DNA of 64,000 nt from Heterohyrax brucei (taxonomy: Eukaryota; Chordata; Mammalia; Hyracoidea; Procaviidae): the NCBI GenBank assembly GCA_028571685.1, contig CM053154.1:64501-128500 (forward strand), written 5' to 3'. A program made the translations under genes and the position numbers. The notes below the pieces were generated by a model. It ran no database searches. It worked only from the letters and a program-made list of their open reading frames with translations, and had not been told where the DNA came from. Shown piece after piece: positions 10,701 to 22,761 of this stretch (position 1 is its first letter; each line of letters begins with the position of its first letter).

Positions 10701-13700
10701 TTTTGTGATTCAGTGAAAGTATATAATTCAAATAAATTCAGCATGCCTATATACAGCTCCATCTGCTCTCTTAACCCTGTGACAGCATACTCCTGCTTTT
10801 CACTCTATACTTCTAGTATCCTTTTAACAAGCACCTGTCCCCTCCTCTCCACCCTCTTCTCTCTCATTGAGAAAGAAACGAGTAGTATAGCCTCCTATAA
10901 ATCTGTAAAACTATAAAGTACACACAACATATACTCACACTGTGTTCCAGAATCCAGTCCATTTTTGTCTGAAGAGTTGTCCTCAGTACTGGTTTCAGGA
11001 CAAGGCCAGCAGCAAGTCTAGGGGCCATGTTCCCAAGGGAACTCTCCACACTGTCAGACCATCACTTCTGGTCTTTTAGAAGAGTTCTTGAACTGCACAC
11101 CCTCAGGGACTCTATATTGTGTCCCCCATCACAGCTGCCTTTGGTGGTGGCCAGGCACCATATGGTTTTTCTGGTTTCATGCTGATGCAGTTTACCATTC
11201 GCATGGGCTCTTCTGCCTCCTGAGCTCGTTTTTCCTTGTGTCTTTGATTTTCTCAGTCTTCATCTGTTCCAGATGGATTGGGACGATTTCGTGTACCTCA
11301 GAGGCAGCTTGCTAGCTTTTAAGACTCCAGATGCCACTCATCGAGGTAGGTTGCAGAAGACTCTCTTAGCTAAAGACTAGCTATGCCAACTGACCTCGAT
11401 GTCCACTGAAAACATGGTCCCCAGGCCCCCACCCCTACTACTGTATCCTTTGAAATATTGGGTTGAATTTAGAAAACCTGTCAGTTTATGGTGCAGGCCA
11501 GTAGTCCAGTTATGCTGATCTGCTCTCTACTGCACGCTGTAACACCCTTCACCTAACCAAATTCCTATTGACTATCTAATCTATAAACATCCCTCTCCCT
11601 CCCTCCCCACCCTTGTAGCCGTCGAAGAGTCTTTTCTTCTGCACTTAACTCCGTTTTTAAGTCCATATAGCTGAGGTCTTGTACAATGCTTGTCCTTTTG
11701 CAACTGACTAATTTCACTCCACATAATGTCTTCTACTTGAAACCAGGTTATGAAATGCTTCCTAAAATCATCATCGTTCTTTATCATTGCATAGTGTTCC
11801 ATTGTGTATATGTACTATAGTTTGTATAGCCAATCATCTGTTGATGGGTACCTTTTTGTTATTGTGGACAGTGCTGCAATAAACATTTGTGTCCATGTAT
11901 CTGTTCATGTGACTGTCTTTATTTCTGTAGGATATACTCTTAGCAGTGGGATTGCTGGATCACATGGTATTTCTATTTCTAGCTTTTTAAGGAAGCACCA
12001 AATAGCTTTCCAAAGAGGTTTCACCATTTCACATTCCTACCAGCAGTGTAGGCAAGTGCCAGTTTCTCCACAGCCTCTCCAAAATTTGTTGTTTTGTGTT
12101 TTTTGGATTACTGCCAACCTTGTTGGGCTTAGACGGTATCTCACTGTAGTTTCGATTTGGATTTCTCTAATAGTTAATGGGAAACCCTGGTGATGTAGTG
12201 GTTAAGTGCTATGGCTTCTAACTGAAAGGTCAGCAGGAAGTTCAAATCCTGCAGGCGCTCCTTGGAAACTCTATGGGGCAGTTCTACTCTGTACTGTAGG
12301 GTCACTATGAGTTGGCATCAACTCTATAGCACTGGGCTTGTCCCCCCCCCATAGCTACTGATCATGAGCACTTCTTTGTGAGACTTTTGGCTGCCTGGAT
12401 GTCCTCTTTGGTGAAGTGTCTGTCCGTCTCCTTTGCCCATTACTTAATTGTGTTATTTACCTTTTTCTTGTTGACATTTTGTAGGATCTTGCAGATTATT
12501 GAAATCAGATGCTGCTCTGACATGTAGCTGCCACATATTTTTTCCCATTCTGCAGGTAGTCTTTTAATTCTCTTGATAACATCTTTGGAAGAGCCTAAGT
12601 GTTTGATTTTTAGTAGTTCCCGTTTATCCATTTTCTCTTCTGTTGTTTGTACACTGTTGGTCAGATTTTGTAGTCTGTCTAAGCTATGTATTAGAACTTC
12701 CATTGTTGTCCCTATTTTTTCTTGCATGATCTTTATCATTTGGGGTTTGATGTTTAGGTCTTTGATCCATTTTAAGCCAGTTTTTGTGTTAAGTGTGAGA
12801 CATGGGTCTTTTTTCAGTGTTTTGCAGATGGGTATCCAATTTTGCCAACACCAGAGGTTAAAGAAACTGTTTTTAGCTCAGTTTACAACCTTTTGGCCTT
12901 TGTCGAATATCAACTGTTCATAAGAGGATGGTGATATTTCTGGGGTCTCTACTCTGTTCCATTGGTCTCTTTTTGTACCAGTACCAGGCTGTTTCAAGTA
13001 CTGTGGCAGTGTAGTAGGTTCTAAGGTCAGGTAGTATGAGGCTTCCCACTATTCCTCTTCAGAAGTACTTTACTTATCCAGGATTTCTTCTCTTTCCACA
13101 CAAAGTTCGTAATTTGTTTCTCCATCTCATTAAAAAATGACATTGGGAATTGTGTTGGGATTGAACTGCATAGGTAGATCATTTTGGAAAATAAATATTT
13201 TCACAATGTTAAGTCTTCCTACTCATGAATGAGGCAGATTTTTCCACTTACGTACGTCTCTTTTTGTTTCCTGCAGTAGGGTCTTGTAATTTTCTCTGTT
13301 TAAGTCTCTTATTTCTCTGCTTAGATTTATTCTTAGGCGTTTTATCTTCTTGGGGACTGTTGTAAATGGTATTGATGTAGTGATTTTTTCTTTGATAATC
13401 TCTGTTGGTGTAAAGGAATCCTACTGATTTACTTAAGTTTATCTTTTATCGTGATGCTTTGCTGACCTCTTCTACTAGTTCCAGTATTTATGATTTCTTT
13501 GTGATTCGCTGTGCATATGATCATTAGGGATATTTTTACTTCCTCTTTACTGATGCGATGCCCTTTACTTCTTTGTCTTATCTGAGTGCGCTGGCCAGAA
13601 CTTTTGGCACAATGCTAAATAAAAGTGGTGGCAGTGAGCATGCTTGTCTAGTTCCCGTTCTCAGGGGAAATTCTTTCAGTCTCTGTCCATTCAGGATCAT

Positions 13701-14231
13701 GTATGCAGTTGGCTTTGACCAAATGCCTCTTATTGGATTGAAGAATTTCCTTTTTATTTCTATTTTGCTGAGAGTTTTTAACATGAATGAGTGTTAGACT
13801 TTGTCAAATGCCTTTTCTGTCATCAGCTGTGTTCTACAGATGTGACAGACCCAAGCACAGCCTCTCTGCTGTGAGATATGCTGTTTACTTAGGAACTGCA
13901 GCTCAGTATAGTAGCTGGCCTGTGCCAGGCTCTCAGTCTTAGTAGACCCAGTCCCAGTCTCCCGGTTAACAAAAAAGACCTCCATATCTGTAGTCCTCTC
14001 AGCTGCTATGCCAGCAGAAGTGGGACTCACTGTGCCACTGTCTTGCCTCTGACAGAGGTAGTTTCACCATTCCTGATGACTAGTCTGATCTCATAACCCC
14101 ATGCCTGATGTTGGGTTTCCCAAAATGTCCCTACTGCTCCATTCAGTTATTTTTCTAGGCCTCAGTTCTCAGAGGGAATCAAGGAAACATGTGACTAGTT
14201 TACCATCTTGGCCCTACCTCCTCTGTTTCTA
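10701..14231 (-). mobile_element. Internally deleted L1 (3' UTR, ORF2 part, 5' UTR-like end)
   Basis: From low to high coordinate this is the antisense of an L1 3' UTR (10.7-11.75 kb), the ORF2 C-terminus (11.75-12.9 kb) and reverse transcriptase toward 13.83 kb. From 13.83 to 14.23 kb the sequence changes to something ending, on minus, in a GGGCCAAGATGG motif, as at L1 5' ends. ORF1, endonuclease and early reverse transcriptase are missing. The frame is full of stops. It is inserted in a minus-strand RTE with TSD AACACTTT. Confidence 0.75.
12181..12350 (+). mobile_element. AfroSINE (tRNA-derived)
   Basis: GAAACCCTGGTGATGTAGTGGT start, box A-like TAGTGGTTAAG, box B-like GTTCAAATCC, then CTCCTTGGAAACTCTATGGG and TCACTATGAGTTGGCATC: the Afrotheria-specific SINE. 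A C-run replaces the usual tail. TAGTTAATG before and TAGCTACTG after are a plausible diverged TSD. It sits inside the antisense L1. Confidence 0.9.
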
Positions 14232-16110
14232 AACACTTTGAAGAGGTCTTTACAGAAGATTTGCCCAATGCGATATATTGTTTGACTTCTTGACTTATGT
14301 TCTTATGGGTGGTGTTTGTAGATCCAAGTAAAATAAAATCCTTGGCAACTTCAGTCCTTTATTAATCATAGTGTTGCTTTTTGGTCTGATTGTAAGGATT
14401 TTTGTTTTCTTTATGTTGAAGTATAATCCATACTAAAGGCTGTGGTCTGTGATCTTCATTGGTAAGTGCTTCAAGTGCTCCTCACCTTCAGCAAGTCAGG
14501 CAGTATATCTGCACATCCAAGGTTCATAATCAATCTTCTCCCAAACCTGATGACACATTCTTCATAAAGCTTGGCTTCACTGATTATCTGATCAGCATAC
14601 AGACCAAAAAAATATGGTGAAAGGATATGATCTTGAAGCACACCTTTTTTTTTTAATTTTAAACCCTGCAGTACCCCCTTGTTTGTTTCCAACAACTGCC
14701 TCTTGGTCTATATACAAATTCCACACGAGTATAAGTAAGTGTTCTAGAGTTTTTATTCTCCACAATGCTATATATAACTTCTTATAATCCACACAGTCAA
14801 ATTCCTTTGCAGGGTTAACAGAACACATGTGAACATTCTTTTGGAGTATGTGCTTTCAACAAAGATCCATCTGATATCAGCAATGATATCCCTCATTCCA
14901 CATCTTCTTCTGCATCCAGCTTGAATTTCTAGCAGTTCCCTGTCAATGTACCACTGTAACCACTCTTGAATAATCCTCAGCAAAGTTTACTTGTGTGTGA
15001 CACTGATATTGTTTGATAATATCTGCATTCAGTTGAATCATCTTTCTTTTAAAATGGTCATAGATACGGATTATTTCCAGGTGGCTGGCCAAGTGGCTGT
15101 CTGTCTTTCAATTTCTTGCTACAGACAAGTGTACTTCTAGCACTGTATCTGTTTGTTGAAGCATCTTGATTGGTACTATGCTGATTCCTGGAGGCTTGTT
15201 TTTCTCCAATGCCTTCAGTATGTCTTAGACTTCTTCCTTCACTGCCATCAGTTTTTGCTCATATGCCAAGCCAAGCCATATGGTACCTCCTGAAATGACT
15301 CAGTGTCAATCAATTCTTTTTGGTACAGTGACTCTGTGTATTATTTCTATCTTCTTTGGATGCTTTCTGCTTCATTCAATTTTTTGCCCATAAAATGCTT
15401 CAGCATTAAAACTTGAGGACTGAATTTTTTTCAGTTCTTTCAGATGAGATATCCTAAGCAAGTTCTTCCCTTTTGGTTTTCTAATGCCAGGTTTTTGGAT
15501 GTGTTGCTATAATACATCGGTTTGCCTTCTCAAGTTGGTCTTTAAAATTTTCTGTTCAGCTCTTTTACTTCATCATTTTTTTCATTTGAGTTAGCTACTC
15601 TACATTCAAGAGCAAATTTCAGAGTGTCTTCTGACATCTATTTTGATCTTTTATTTCTCTCTTTTTTTTAAATTCACTTCACTTTTATCATGCATGATGT
15701 CCCTCATGTTTGGTTTTCAGTCATGAGTGTTCAATGAGTCCAGTCTATTCTGGAGGTAGTGTTTAAATTCAGGTGGGATATACTAAAGTTATTCTTTGGC
15801 TCTCATGGACCTGTTTCAATTTTCTTCAGCTTCAACCTGAACTTGCATTTGAGTAGCTGATGGTCTATTCTGCAGCTGGCCCCTAGCCATGTTCTGACTA
15901 ATGATATTGTGCTTGCTATTTATTCCCATACATGCAGTTGCTATGATTCCTGCGTACCAATCCAGTGAAGTCCATGTGTATAGTCACTGTTCATACTGTT
16001 CACAAAAAAGTGTTTTCCGATGAATAAGTTGCTGGTCTTGCAAAGTCCTATCATGTGATCTTTGACTTTTTTCCAGCACCAGGGCCATATTTTCCAACTA
16101 CTATTCTTGT
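14232..16110 (-). mobile_element. RTE (BovB-like) ORF2 region, antisense
   Basis: The minus strand contains diverged RTE endonuclease (about 16.1-15.9 kb) to reverse transcriptase sequence (about 15.0-14.5 kb), matching the plus-strand copies at 16.1 and 43.6 kb. Minus-strand translation near 14592-14983 shows FDCVDYKKLYIAL and IDRELLEIQAG, the RT palm region, interrupted by stops and frameshifts. It is dead. Confidence 0.85.
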
Positions 16111-16125
16111 CTGTTGGTTTTTCAT

Positions 16126-18800
16126 ACTGTGGGGGCTTGTATGTTGCTGTGATGCTGGAAGCTATGCCACCAGTATACAAATACTAGCAGGGTCACTCAT
16201 AGTGGACAGGTTTCAGCTGAGCTTCCAGACTAAGACAGAATATGAAGAAGGACCCAGCAGTGTACTTCTGAAAAGAATTAGCTAATGAAAACATTATGAA
16301 TGGTGGCAGAACACTGTCAGATATAACCAAACCAAAAAAAAAAAAAAAAGAAAAAAACCATCAAGCCCCACAGGTTGGAAGACACTCAAAAGAGAATTAG
16401 AAAGGCCTGCCTCCTCAAATTAGAGTGGACCTTAATGACAGGGATGCAGTCAAGCTTTTGGGACCTTCATTTGCTGATAAGACACGACTCAAATTTAGAA
16501 TAAATAGCTGCAAACATCCATCAGAGAGCGGAATGTATGAAGCAAGTTTTAATCAACATTCTAGGTATTAATGAGCTAAAACTGGACTGGTAATGGGTGT
16601 TCTGAAGTGGGCAATCACGGTATACTATGCCAGGAATGAAAACTTGAAGAGGAATTGCGTTGTAGTCATTATCAAAAAGAAAATTTCAAGATCTGTCCTG
16701 AAGTACAATGCTGTCAGTGATAGGATAATATCCATATGCCTACAGGGAAATCCAGTTAATACGATTATTATTCAAATTTACACACTTACCAGTAAGATCA
16801 AAGATGAAGAAACTGAAGATTTTACCAGCTTCTGTGGTCTGAAATTGATCAAACATGCTATCAGGATGCATTGGTAATTACTGGTGACTGGAATGCAAAA
16901 TTGGAAACAAGATGGATTGGTAGTTGCAAAATATGATCTCTGTGATAGAAATGATGCTGGAGGTTATGTAACAGAATTTTGCAAGACCAACGACTCCTTC
17001 CTTGCAATTGCCTGTTTTCATCAACATAAATGGCAACTATAGTCACGGATGTCATCAGACGGAATACATAGGAATCAGATTGACTACATCTGTGGGAAGA
17101 GACAATGGAAAAGCTCAGTATCAGGAGTCAGAACAAAACCAGATGCTGACTGTGGCCCAGACCATCAAGTGCTCACATGAGAATATAAAATGAAACTGAA
17201 GAAAATTAGAAAAAGTCCATGAGAGCCAAAGTAAAACCCTGATTACCCCACTTGAGCTTAGAGATCATCTCAAGAAATAGATTCGATACATTAAACACCG
17301 ATGACCAAAGACCAGACAAGTTGTGGAATGACATCAAAGACATCACACATGAAGAAAGCAGGAGGTCACTAAAAACACAAGAAAGAAAGAAAAGACCAAA
17401 TTACACATCAGAAGAATCTATGAAACATATTCTTGAATGTTAAGTGTTAAGGCAAAAGGAAGAATGATGAAGTAAAAGAACTGAAATGAATATTTCAAAG
17501 GTGGCTCAAGAAGACAAAAACACTATAAAGACATGTGCAAAGCTCTAGAAATAGAAAACCAGATGGGAAGAACAAGTTCTGCATTTCTGAAGCTGAAGGA
17601 ACTGAATAAAAAAATTCAAGCCTCAAGTTGTGCTAATGAAGGATTCTACAGGGAAAATACTAAATGACTCAGGAAGCATCAAAAGAAGACAGAAGGAATA
17701 TATACAGTCATTGTACCACAAAGAACTGTTCAGTATTGAGCAATTTCAAGAGGTAGCATATCATTAGGAACCAATGATACTGAAGGAAGAATTCAAAGCT
17801 GCACTGAAAGCACTGGCGAAAAACAAGACTCGTAGAATTAATGGAATACCAATTGATATGTTTCAACAAATGGATGCAGCACTCAAAGTGCTCACTGATC
17901 TATGCCAAGAAGTTTGGAAAACAGCTACCCTGCCAATTGGCTAGAAGAGATCCATATTTATGCCTATTCCCAAGCAAAGTGCTTCAACTGAATGCAGAAA
18001 TTATGGAACATTATGATTAATGTCACACACAAGTAATATTCTGCTAAAGAGCCTTCAAAAGCGGCTGGAAAACTATATTGACAGGGACCTGCTAGAAATT
18101 CAAGCCAGCTTCAAAAGGGGATAAGGAACCAGGAATATCATTGCTGATGTCAGATGGATCCTGGTTGAACGCAGAGAATATCAGAAAGACATTTACCTAT
18201 GTTTTATTGACTATGCAAAGGCACTTGACGGTGTAGATCATAACAAATTACAGTAACTTTGAGGAGCATAGGAATTCCAGAACACTTAATTGATGTGGAA
18301 TCTGTACATGGATCAAGAGGCAGTCATGCAAAGAGAACAAGGAGACAACTGCATTGTTTAAAGTCAGGGAAAACTGTGTTCCAGGGTTGCCTCCTTTCAC
18401 CATAGCTTTTCAATATGTATGGTGAGTCAATAATGTGAGAAGCTGGACTATACGAAAAAGAATGAGGCATCAGGATTAAAGGAAGATTCATTAACAACTG
18501 CATTATGCAGGGACACAAGATTTGAAACACTTACTGATGAAACTCAAAGAATACACAGCCTTCAGTATGAATTACACCTCAACATCAAGAATTCAAAAGT
18601 CCTCACAACTGTAGCAACATCATGATAAATGGAGAAAGGACTAAGGATGTCAAGGATTTCATTTTACTTGGTTCTCCAGTCAACTCCCATGAACGCAGTA
18701 GTCAGGAAGTCAAGATGCATTACCTTGGGAAAATCTGCTGCAAACAAGCACTTTAAAGTGTTGAAAAGTAAAGATGTCACCAAATCTAAATCAAAACTAT
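16126..18800 (+). mobile_element. RTE (BovB-like) copy, plus strand
   Basis: Starts with the RTE 5' UTR (TGTTGCTGTGATGCTGGAAG near 16143). Endonuclease region follows at about 16.55-17.1 kb, then reverse transcriptase at about 17.8-18.5 kb. Frameshifts and stops are frequent and an A-run interrupts it at 16333. Its 5' end faces the 5' end of the minus-strand RTE only about 15 bases away. The 3' end is lost at the junction with L1 near 18.8 kb. Confidence 0.85.
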
Positions 18801-18804
18801 AACA

Positions 18805-19340
18805 CCAACAAGGCTGGCATTAATCCACAAAACACAAAGCAATGTATGTTGGAGAGGATGCTGAAAGGTTGGAACACTTAAACATTGCTGGTAGGATTGT
18901 AAAATGGTACAGCCACTTTGGAAATCAATTTGTGCTTTCTTAAAAAGCTAAGACTAGAAATGCTATACAATCCAACTATCCCACTTCTTAGAATATATCC
19001 TAGAGAAATAAGGGCTGCCACACAAATAGATACACACATACCAATGTTAACTGTAGCACTGTTCACAATGCCAAAAAATGAAATCAGTTTAGCCAAGCCA
19101 AAAAGCCAAGTGCCGTCGAGTCGGAGAAATCAGTTTAGGTATCCTAAAAAAGAAGAACAGATAAATACGGTACATTCACACAATGGAATATTATGCATTG
19201 ATAAACAACAATGAATTTGGCAAACATCGCATAACATGGAAAAATCTGAAAGGCATTATGTTCAGTGAAATCAGTCAGTTGCAAAAGGACAAATATTGTA
19301 TGAGACCATTATAGTAAGAACTCAACAACAGGTAAAAACA
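18805..19340 (+). mobile_element. L1 ORF2 C-terminal part (outer L1, left piece)
   Basis: Plus-strand L1 ORF2 end: LKKLRLEMLYNPTIPLLRIY at about 18939, then IPMLTVALFTMPKNEISLAK, in a frame open only briefly. It continues with the 3' UTR at 22762 beyond a nested mariner. Confidence 0.8.
19092..19125 (-). mobile_element. 34-bp AfroSINE tail insertion with 12-bp TSD
   Basis: GAAATCAGTTTA at 19080-19091 is repeated exactly at 19126-19137. Between them are 34 bases equal to the antisense AfroSINE 3' end (TGCCGTCGAGTCGG core). Sister L1 copies lack it. It is a retrotransposed SINE truncated to almost nothing. Confidence 0.8.
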
Positions 19341-19663
19341 CAGAGTGCTGTTCATTATCGTTGTGTGTTTTTGTGTGCTGCTGGGAGAATGTTGGAGTTT
19401 GACTTTGAGCAACAAACAAATATTAAATTTCTTGTTAAACTTGGCAAGAGCAGAAGTGAAATCAGGGACATGTTAGTCCAAGTTTATGGGGATAATGCCA
19501 TGAAGAAAATGACAGTATACGAATGAATTAAATGTGTTTCAGAGGGAAGAGAAAGCGTCACCGATGAAGAGAGGTCAGGGTGTCCAGTAATGAGCAGAAT
19601 TGATGAAAACATTGCAAAAACTAGTGAAATTCTGCAACAAAATCATCGCTGACTGTGAAAAGT
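19341..19663 (+). mobile_element. Mariner transposase, N-terminal part (split copy)
   Basis: Translation from about 19389 begins MLEFDFEQQTNIKFLVKLGK, with GDNAMKKMTVYE and, past a stop in the WIK motif, DEERSG, the helix-turn-helix region of an irritans-like mariner transposase. It continues at 21921 after a nested L1. A stop codon and frameshifts make it inactive. Confidence 0.85.
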
Positions 19664-21920
19664 CACTGAACACATACCTATCAGTAATTACATTGAATGT
19701 GAATGGGCTGAATGCTCCAGTAAAGAGACATCGAGTGATATCTTGGATCAAAAGACATGACCCATCCATATGTTGTCTACAAGAAATTCGCTTGAGACCT
19801 AAAGATAGGAACAAACTGAAAATTAAAGGTTGGAAGAATATATATCAAGCTAACAATGAACAAAGAAGAGCAGGGGTGGCAATTCTAATCTCAGGCAAAA
19901 TCAATTTTAATGTCAAATCCACCATCGTGGACAACGATGGACACTATTTATTGCTGAAAGATTCAGTACACAAGCCAGACTTAACTATATTAAATATTTA
20001 TACACCCAATATCAGTGTTTTAGTCAGCTAGGGCTGCTCTAACAGAAATACCACAGAGTGGATGGCTTTAGCAAAGAAAGATTTATTCTTACACAGTCCG
20101 GTAGGTTGCAAGTCCATATTCAGGGTGTCCGCTCCAGGGAAAGACTTTCCCCTTGACGGCTCTGGAGGAAAGTCTGGTATTGCATCAGTCATTGTCCAGG
20201 GAGTGTCCTAAAGCAAGAACCTCTGGTCTGAAGGACGTGCTCTGCTCCTGGTGCTGCTTGCTTGATGGTAGCGAGGTTCTCAAATTGTCCTTGGTTCTTT
20301 TTCCTTTTATTCCTTGCAAGCTAAAAGCATTAAGGGTGGGGAAAGCCATACTCCAGGGAAACTTCCCCCATAGCAGGAATTCACAGCCCCACCCTAATCC
20401 TTTAACATACAGGTTAGCAAAACCACACAATGGAGGACAGTCCCAAGATACTGGGAACCATATCCCAGCCACTTGGCTGCACACATTTTTGGGGGGACAC
20501 AATTCAAACCATGACAATCAGAGCACCTAAATACGTCAAAGAAACACTGACTACACTCAAAAGAGAGTTAGATGACTCCACCATAATAGTGGGAGACTTC
20601 AACACTCCACTCTCAGTACTAGACAGATCATCTAGAAAAAAATTCAGTAAAGATACAGAAGACCTCATTGCCACAATCAACCAACTAAACCTCATTGATA
20701 TATACAGAACTTTCCACCCATCAGCAGACAACTACACCTTCTTCTCCAGTGCACATGGGACATTCTCCAGAATTGACCATGTGATAGGCCATAATGCAAT
20801 GCTCAACAGAATCCATACCATTGAATTACTGCAAAGCATCTTCTCAGATCATAAGGCCATAAAAGTTAAAAACAGTAGCAGAAAAAACATAGATAGAAAG
20901 TGGAACTCCTGGGAACTGAACAACATCTTGCTCAAAAAAACATGGGTTATAGAGGAAATCAAGGATGACTTAAAGAAATTCATGGATTCCAATGAGAACG
21001 AAAACACTTCCTACCAGAACCTATGGGATACAGCCAAAGCAGTGCTCAGAGGTCTGTTTATCTCCATAAATGCATACATCTGGAAGGAAGAAAGAAACCA
21101 AATCAAGGAACTAACCCTACAGCTTGAACAAGTAGAAAGAGAACAACAGAGGAACCCCTCAGGCACCAAAAGAAACGAGATCATAAAGATTAGAGCAGAG
21201 CTAAATGAATTAGAGAATAGAAAAACAATTGAAAAAATTGAAAAGACCAAAACTGTTTTTTTGAGAAGATCAACAAAACTGACAAACCACTGGCTAAACT
21301 TACTAAAGAAAAGCAGGAAAGGAAACAAGTAACCCAAATTAGAAATGAGAGGGAGGTTGTCACCACAGATGCAACAGAAATAAAAAATATCATAACAGAA
21401 TATTATGAAAGACTGTACTCTAACAAATTTGAAAACCTAGGGGAAATGGACCAATTCCTTGACTCGTACCACCTACCCAAATTATCACAACGTGAAGCAG
21501 AACAACTTAATAAATCCATTACAAAGGAAGAGATTGAAAAGGTCATCAAAACACTGCCAACCAAAAAAAGTTCGAGTCCAGATGGCTTCACTGCAGAATT
21601 CTCCCAAGCATTTAGAGAAAAGTTAATCTCCAATACTACTGAAACTATTTCACAGTATAGAAAGGGATGGAGTACTCCCAAACTCATTCTATGAAGCCAG
21701 CATAACCCTGATACCTAAGCCAGGGAAAGACCCAACAAAGAAAGAGAACTACAGACTGATATCACTCATGAATCTAGATGCAAAAATCTTCAACAAAATT
21801 CTTGCCAATAGAATACAACATATCAAGAAAATAATCCATCATGACCAAGTGGGATTCATACCAGGGATGCAAGGCTGGTTCAACATCAGAAAAACAATTA
21901 ATGTGATTAACCACATAAAA
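19664..21920 (+). mobile_element. L1 ORF2 fragment nested in the mariner
   Basis: Endonuclease start (SVITLNVNGLNAPVKRHR at about 19682), then EN and linker to about 21330, and reverse transcriptase from about 21446 ending mid-domain at NVINHIK (about 21920). A 21-base sequence at 19643-19663 recurs at 21921-21941 with one difference, flanking the insert. The 3' UTR and poly(A) are absent. A MaLR-like LTR (20016-20516) splits the endonuclease frame, and frameshifts follow near 21330 and 21690. Confidence 0.85.
20016..20516 (-). mobile_element. MaLR-like LTR with TSD ATCAG
   Basis: Plus strand starts TGTTTTAGTCAGCTAG and ends CAAACCATGACA. Exact 5-bp TSD ATCAG at 20011-20015 and 20517-20521. 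Reverse orientation of the same family as 36821 and 40918. The poly(A) signal reads TTTATT at about 20081 on plus. Confidence 0.92.
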
Positions 21921-22761
21921 TCATCACTGACTGTGAAAAGTGCAGCAGACCAAGTAAACACCAACAGAGAAACAGGAAAATCTTAACTGAAAAGCATGTG
22001 CAAAAATGGTCTTGAATGAGCTCACCAATGAACAAAAGCAAAGAAGAGTTGAAGTTTGCCAAGACCTTTTGGAGAGGCTGCACAATGTTTTGGGCTGTGT
22101 TATTCACTGGTGATGTAGCATGGGTGTACCAAGATGACCCTGAAACAAAGCATCCAAGTGCACAATGAAAGTCTGCCAGCTCCATGAATAAAAACGTTCT
22201 GTCAGTTCAAATCAAGAGTCATAATGGTCTTGCTAAGCGTTTCTGATATAAGAGGAAATGTTCATTATGAATTTTTACCAGATGAACAAAGAGTTAACCA
22301 TTTACCATTTAGAAGTGCTGAAAAGGCTGTGTGTAAAAGTTAGATAGAAACAACCTAAACTTTTCACCTACAACTCACAATCTGCTTCATGACAACGTAT
22401 CAGCTCACACAGTGCTGTCTGTGAGAGATTTCTTAGCCAGTAAACAAACAACTCTAGTGGCACACCCTCCCTACTCACCTCATGTGGCCCCCAGTGACTT
22501 CTTTCTTTACCGAAATATAAAAGAAATATGGAAAGGAAGACATTTTGATGACATTCAGGACGTCAAGAGTTGTACAACAACAACTCTGATGGTCATTCTA
22601 GAAAGAGTTCTAAATTTACTTTGAAGGGTGACTAGGCACTAGCATTGGTGTATAGCTTCTCAGTGAGAGTACTTTGAAGGTGACCATAGTGATATTTAGC
22701 AATGAGGTATGTAACTCTTCTTGAGAAAGAGCTCTTGAACTTAGCTGTCAGACCTCATATT
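21921..22761 (+). mobile_element. Mariner transposase, C-terminal part and 3' end
   Basis: Continues the mariner of 19341. The catalytic region is degraded; AHTVLSVRDFLASKQTTLVA and PHVAPSDFFLYRNIK are readable at about 22400-22520. The right end (CTGTCAGACCTCATA, about 22745-22760) matches the 3' terminus of the copy at 34022. The outer L1 resumes at 22762 (TTTTAGGTGAAGG). Confidence 0.85.

Noticed and set aside
20430-21332. 300-codon open frame that looks like a gene
   Set aside because: The second half is L1 ORF2 endonuclease and linker sequence; its first codons come from an inserted antisense LTR.
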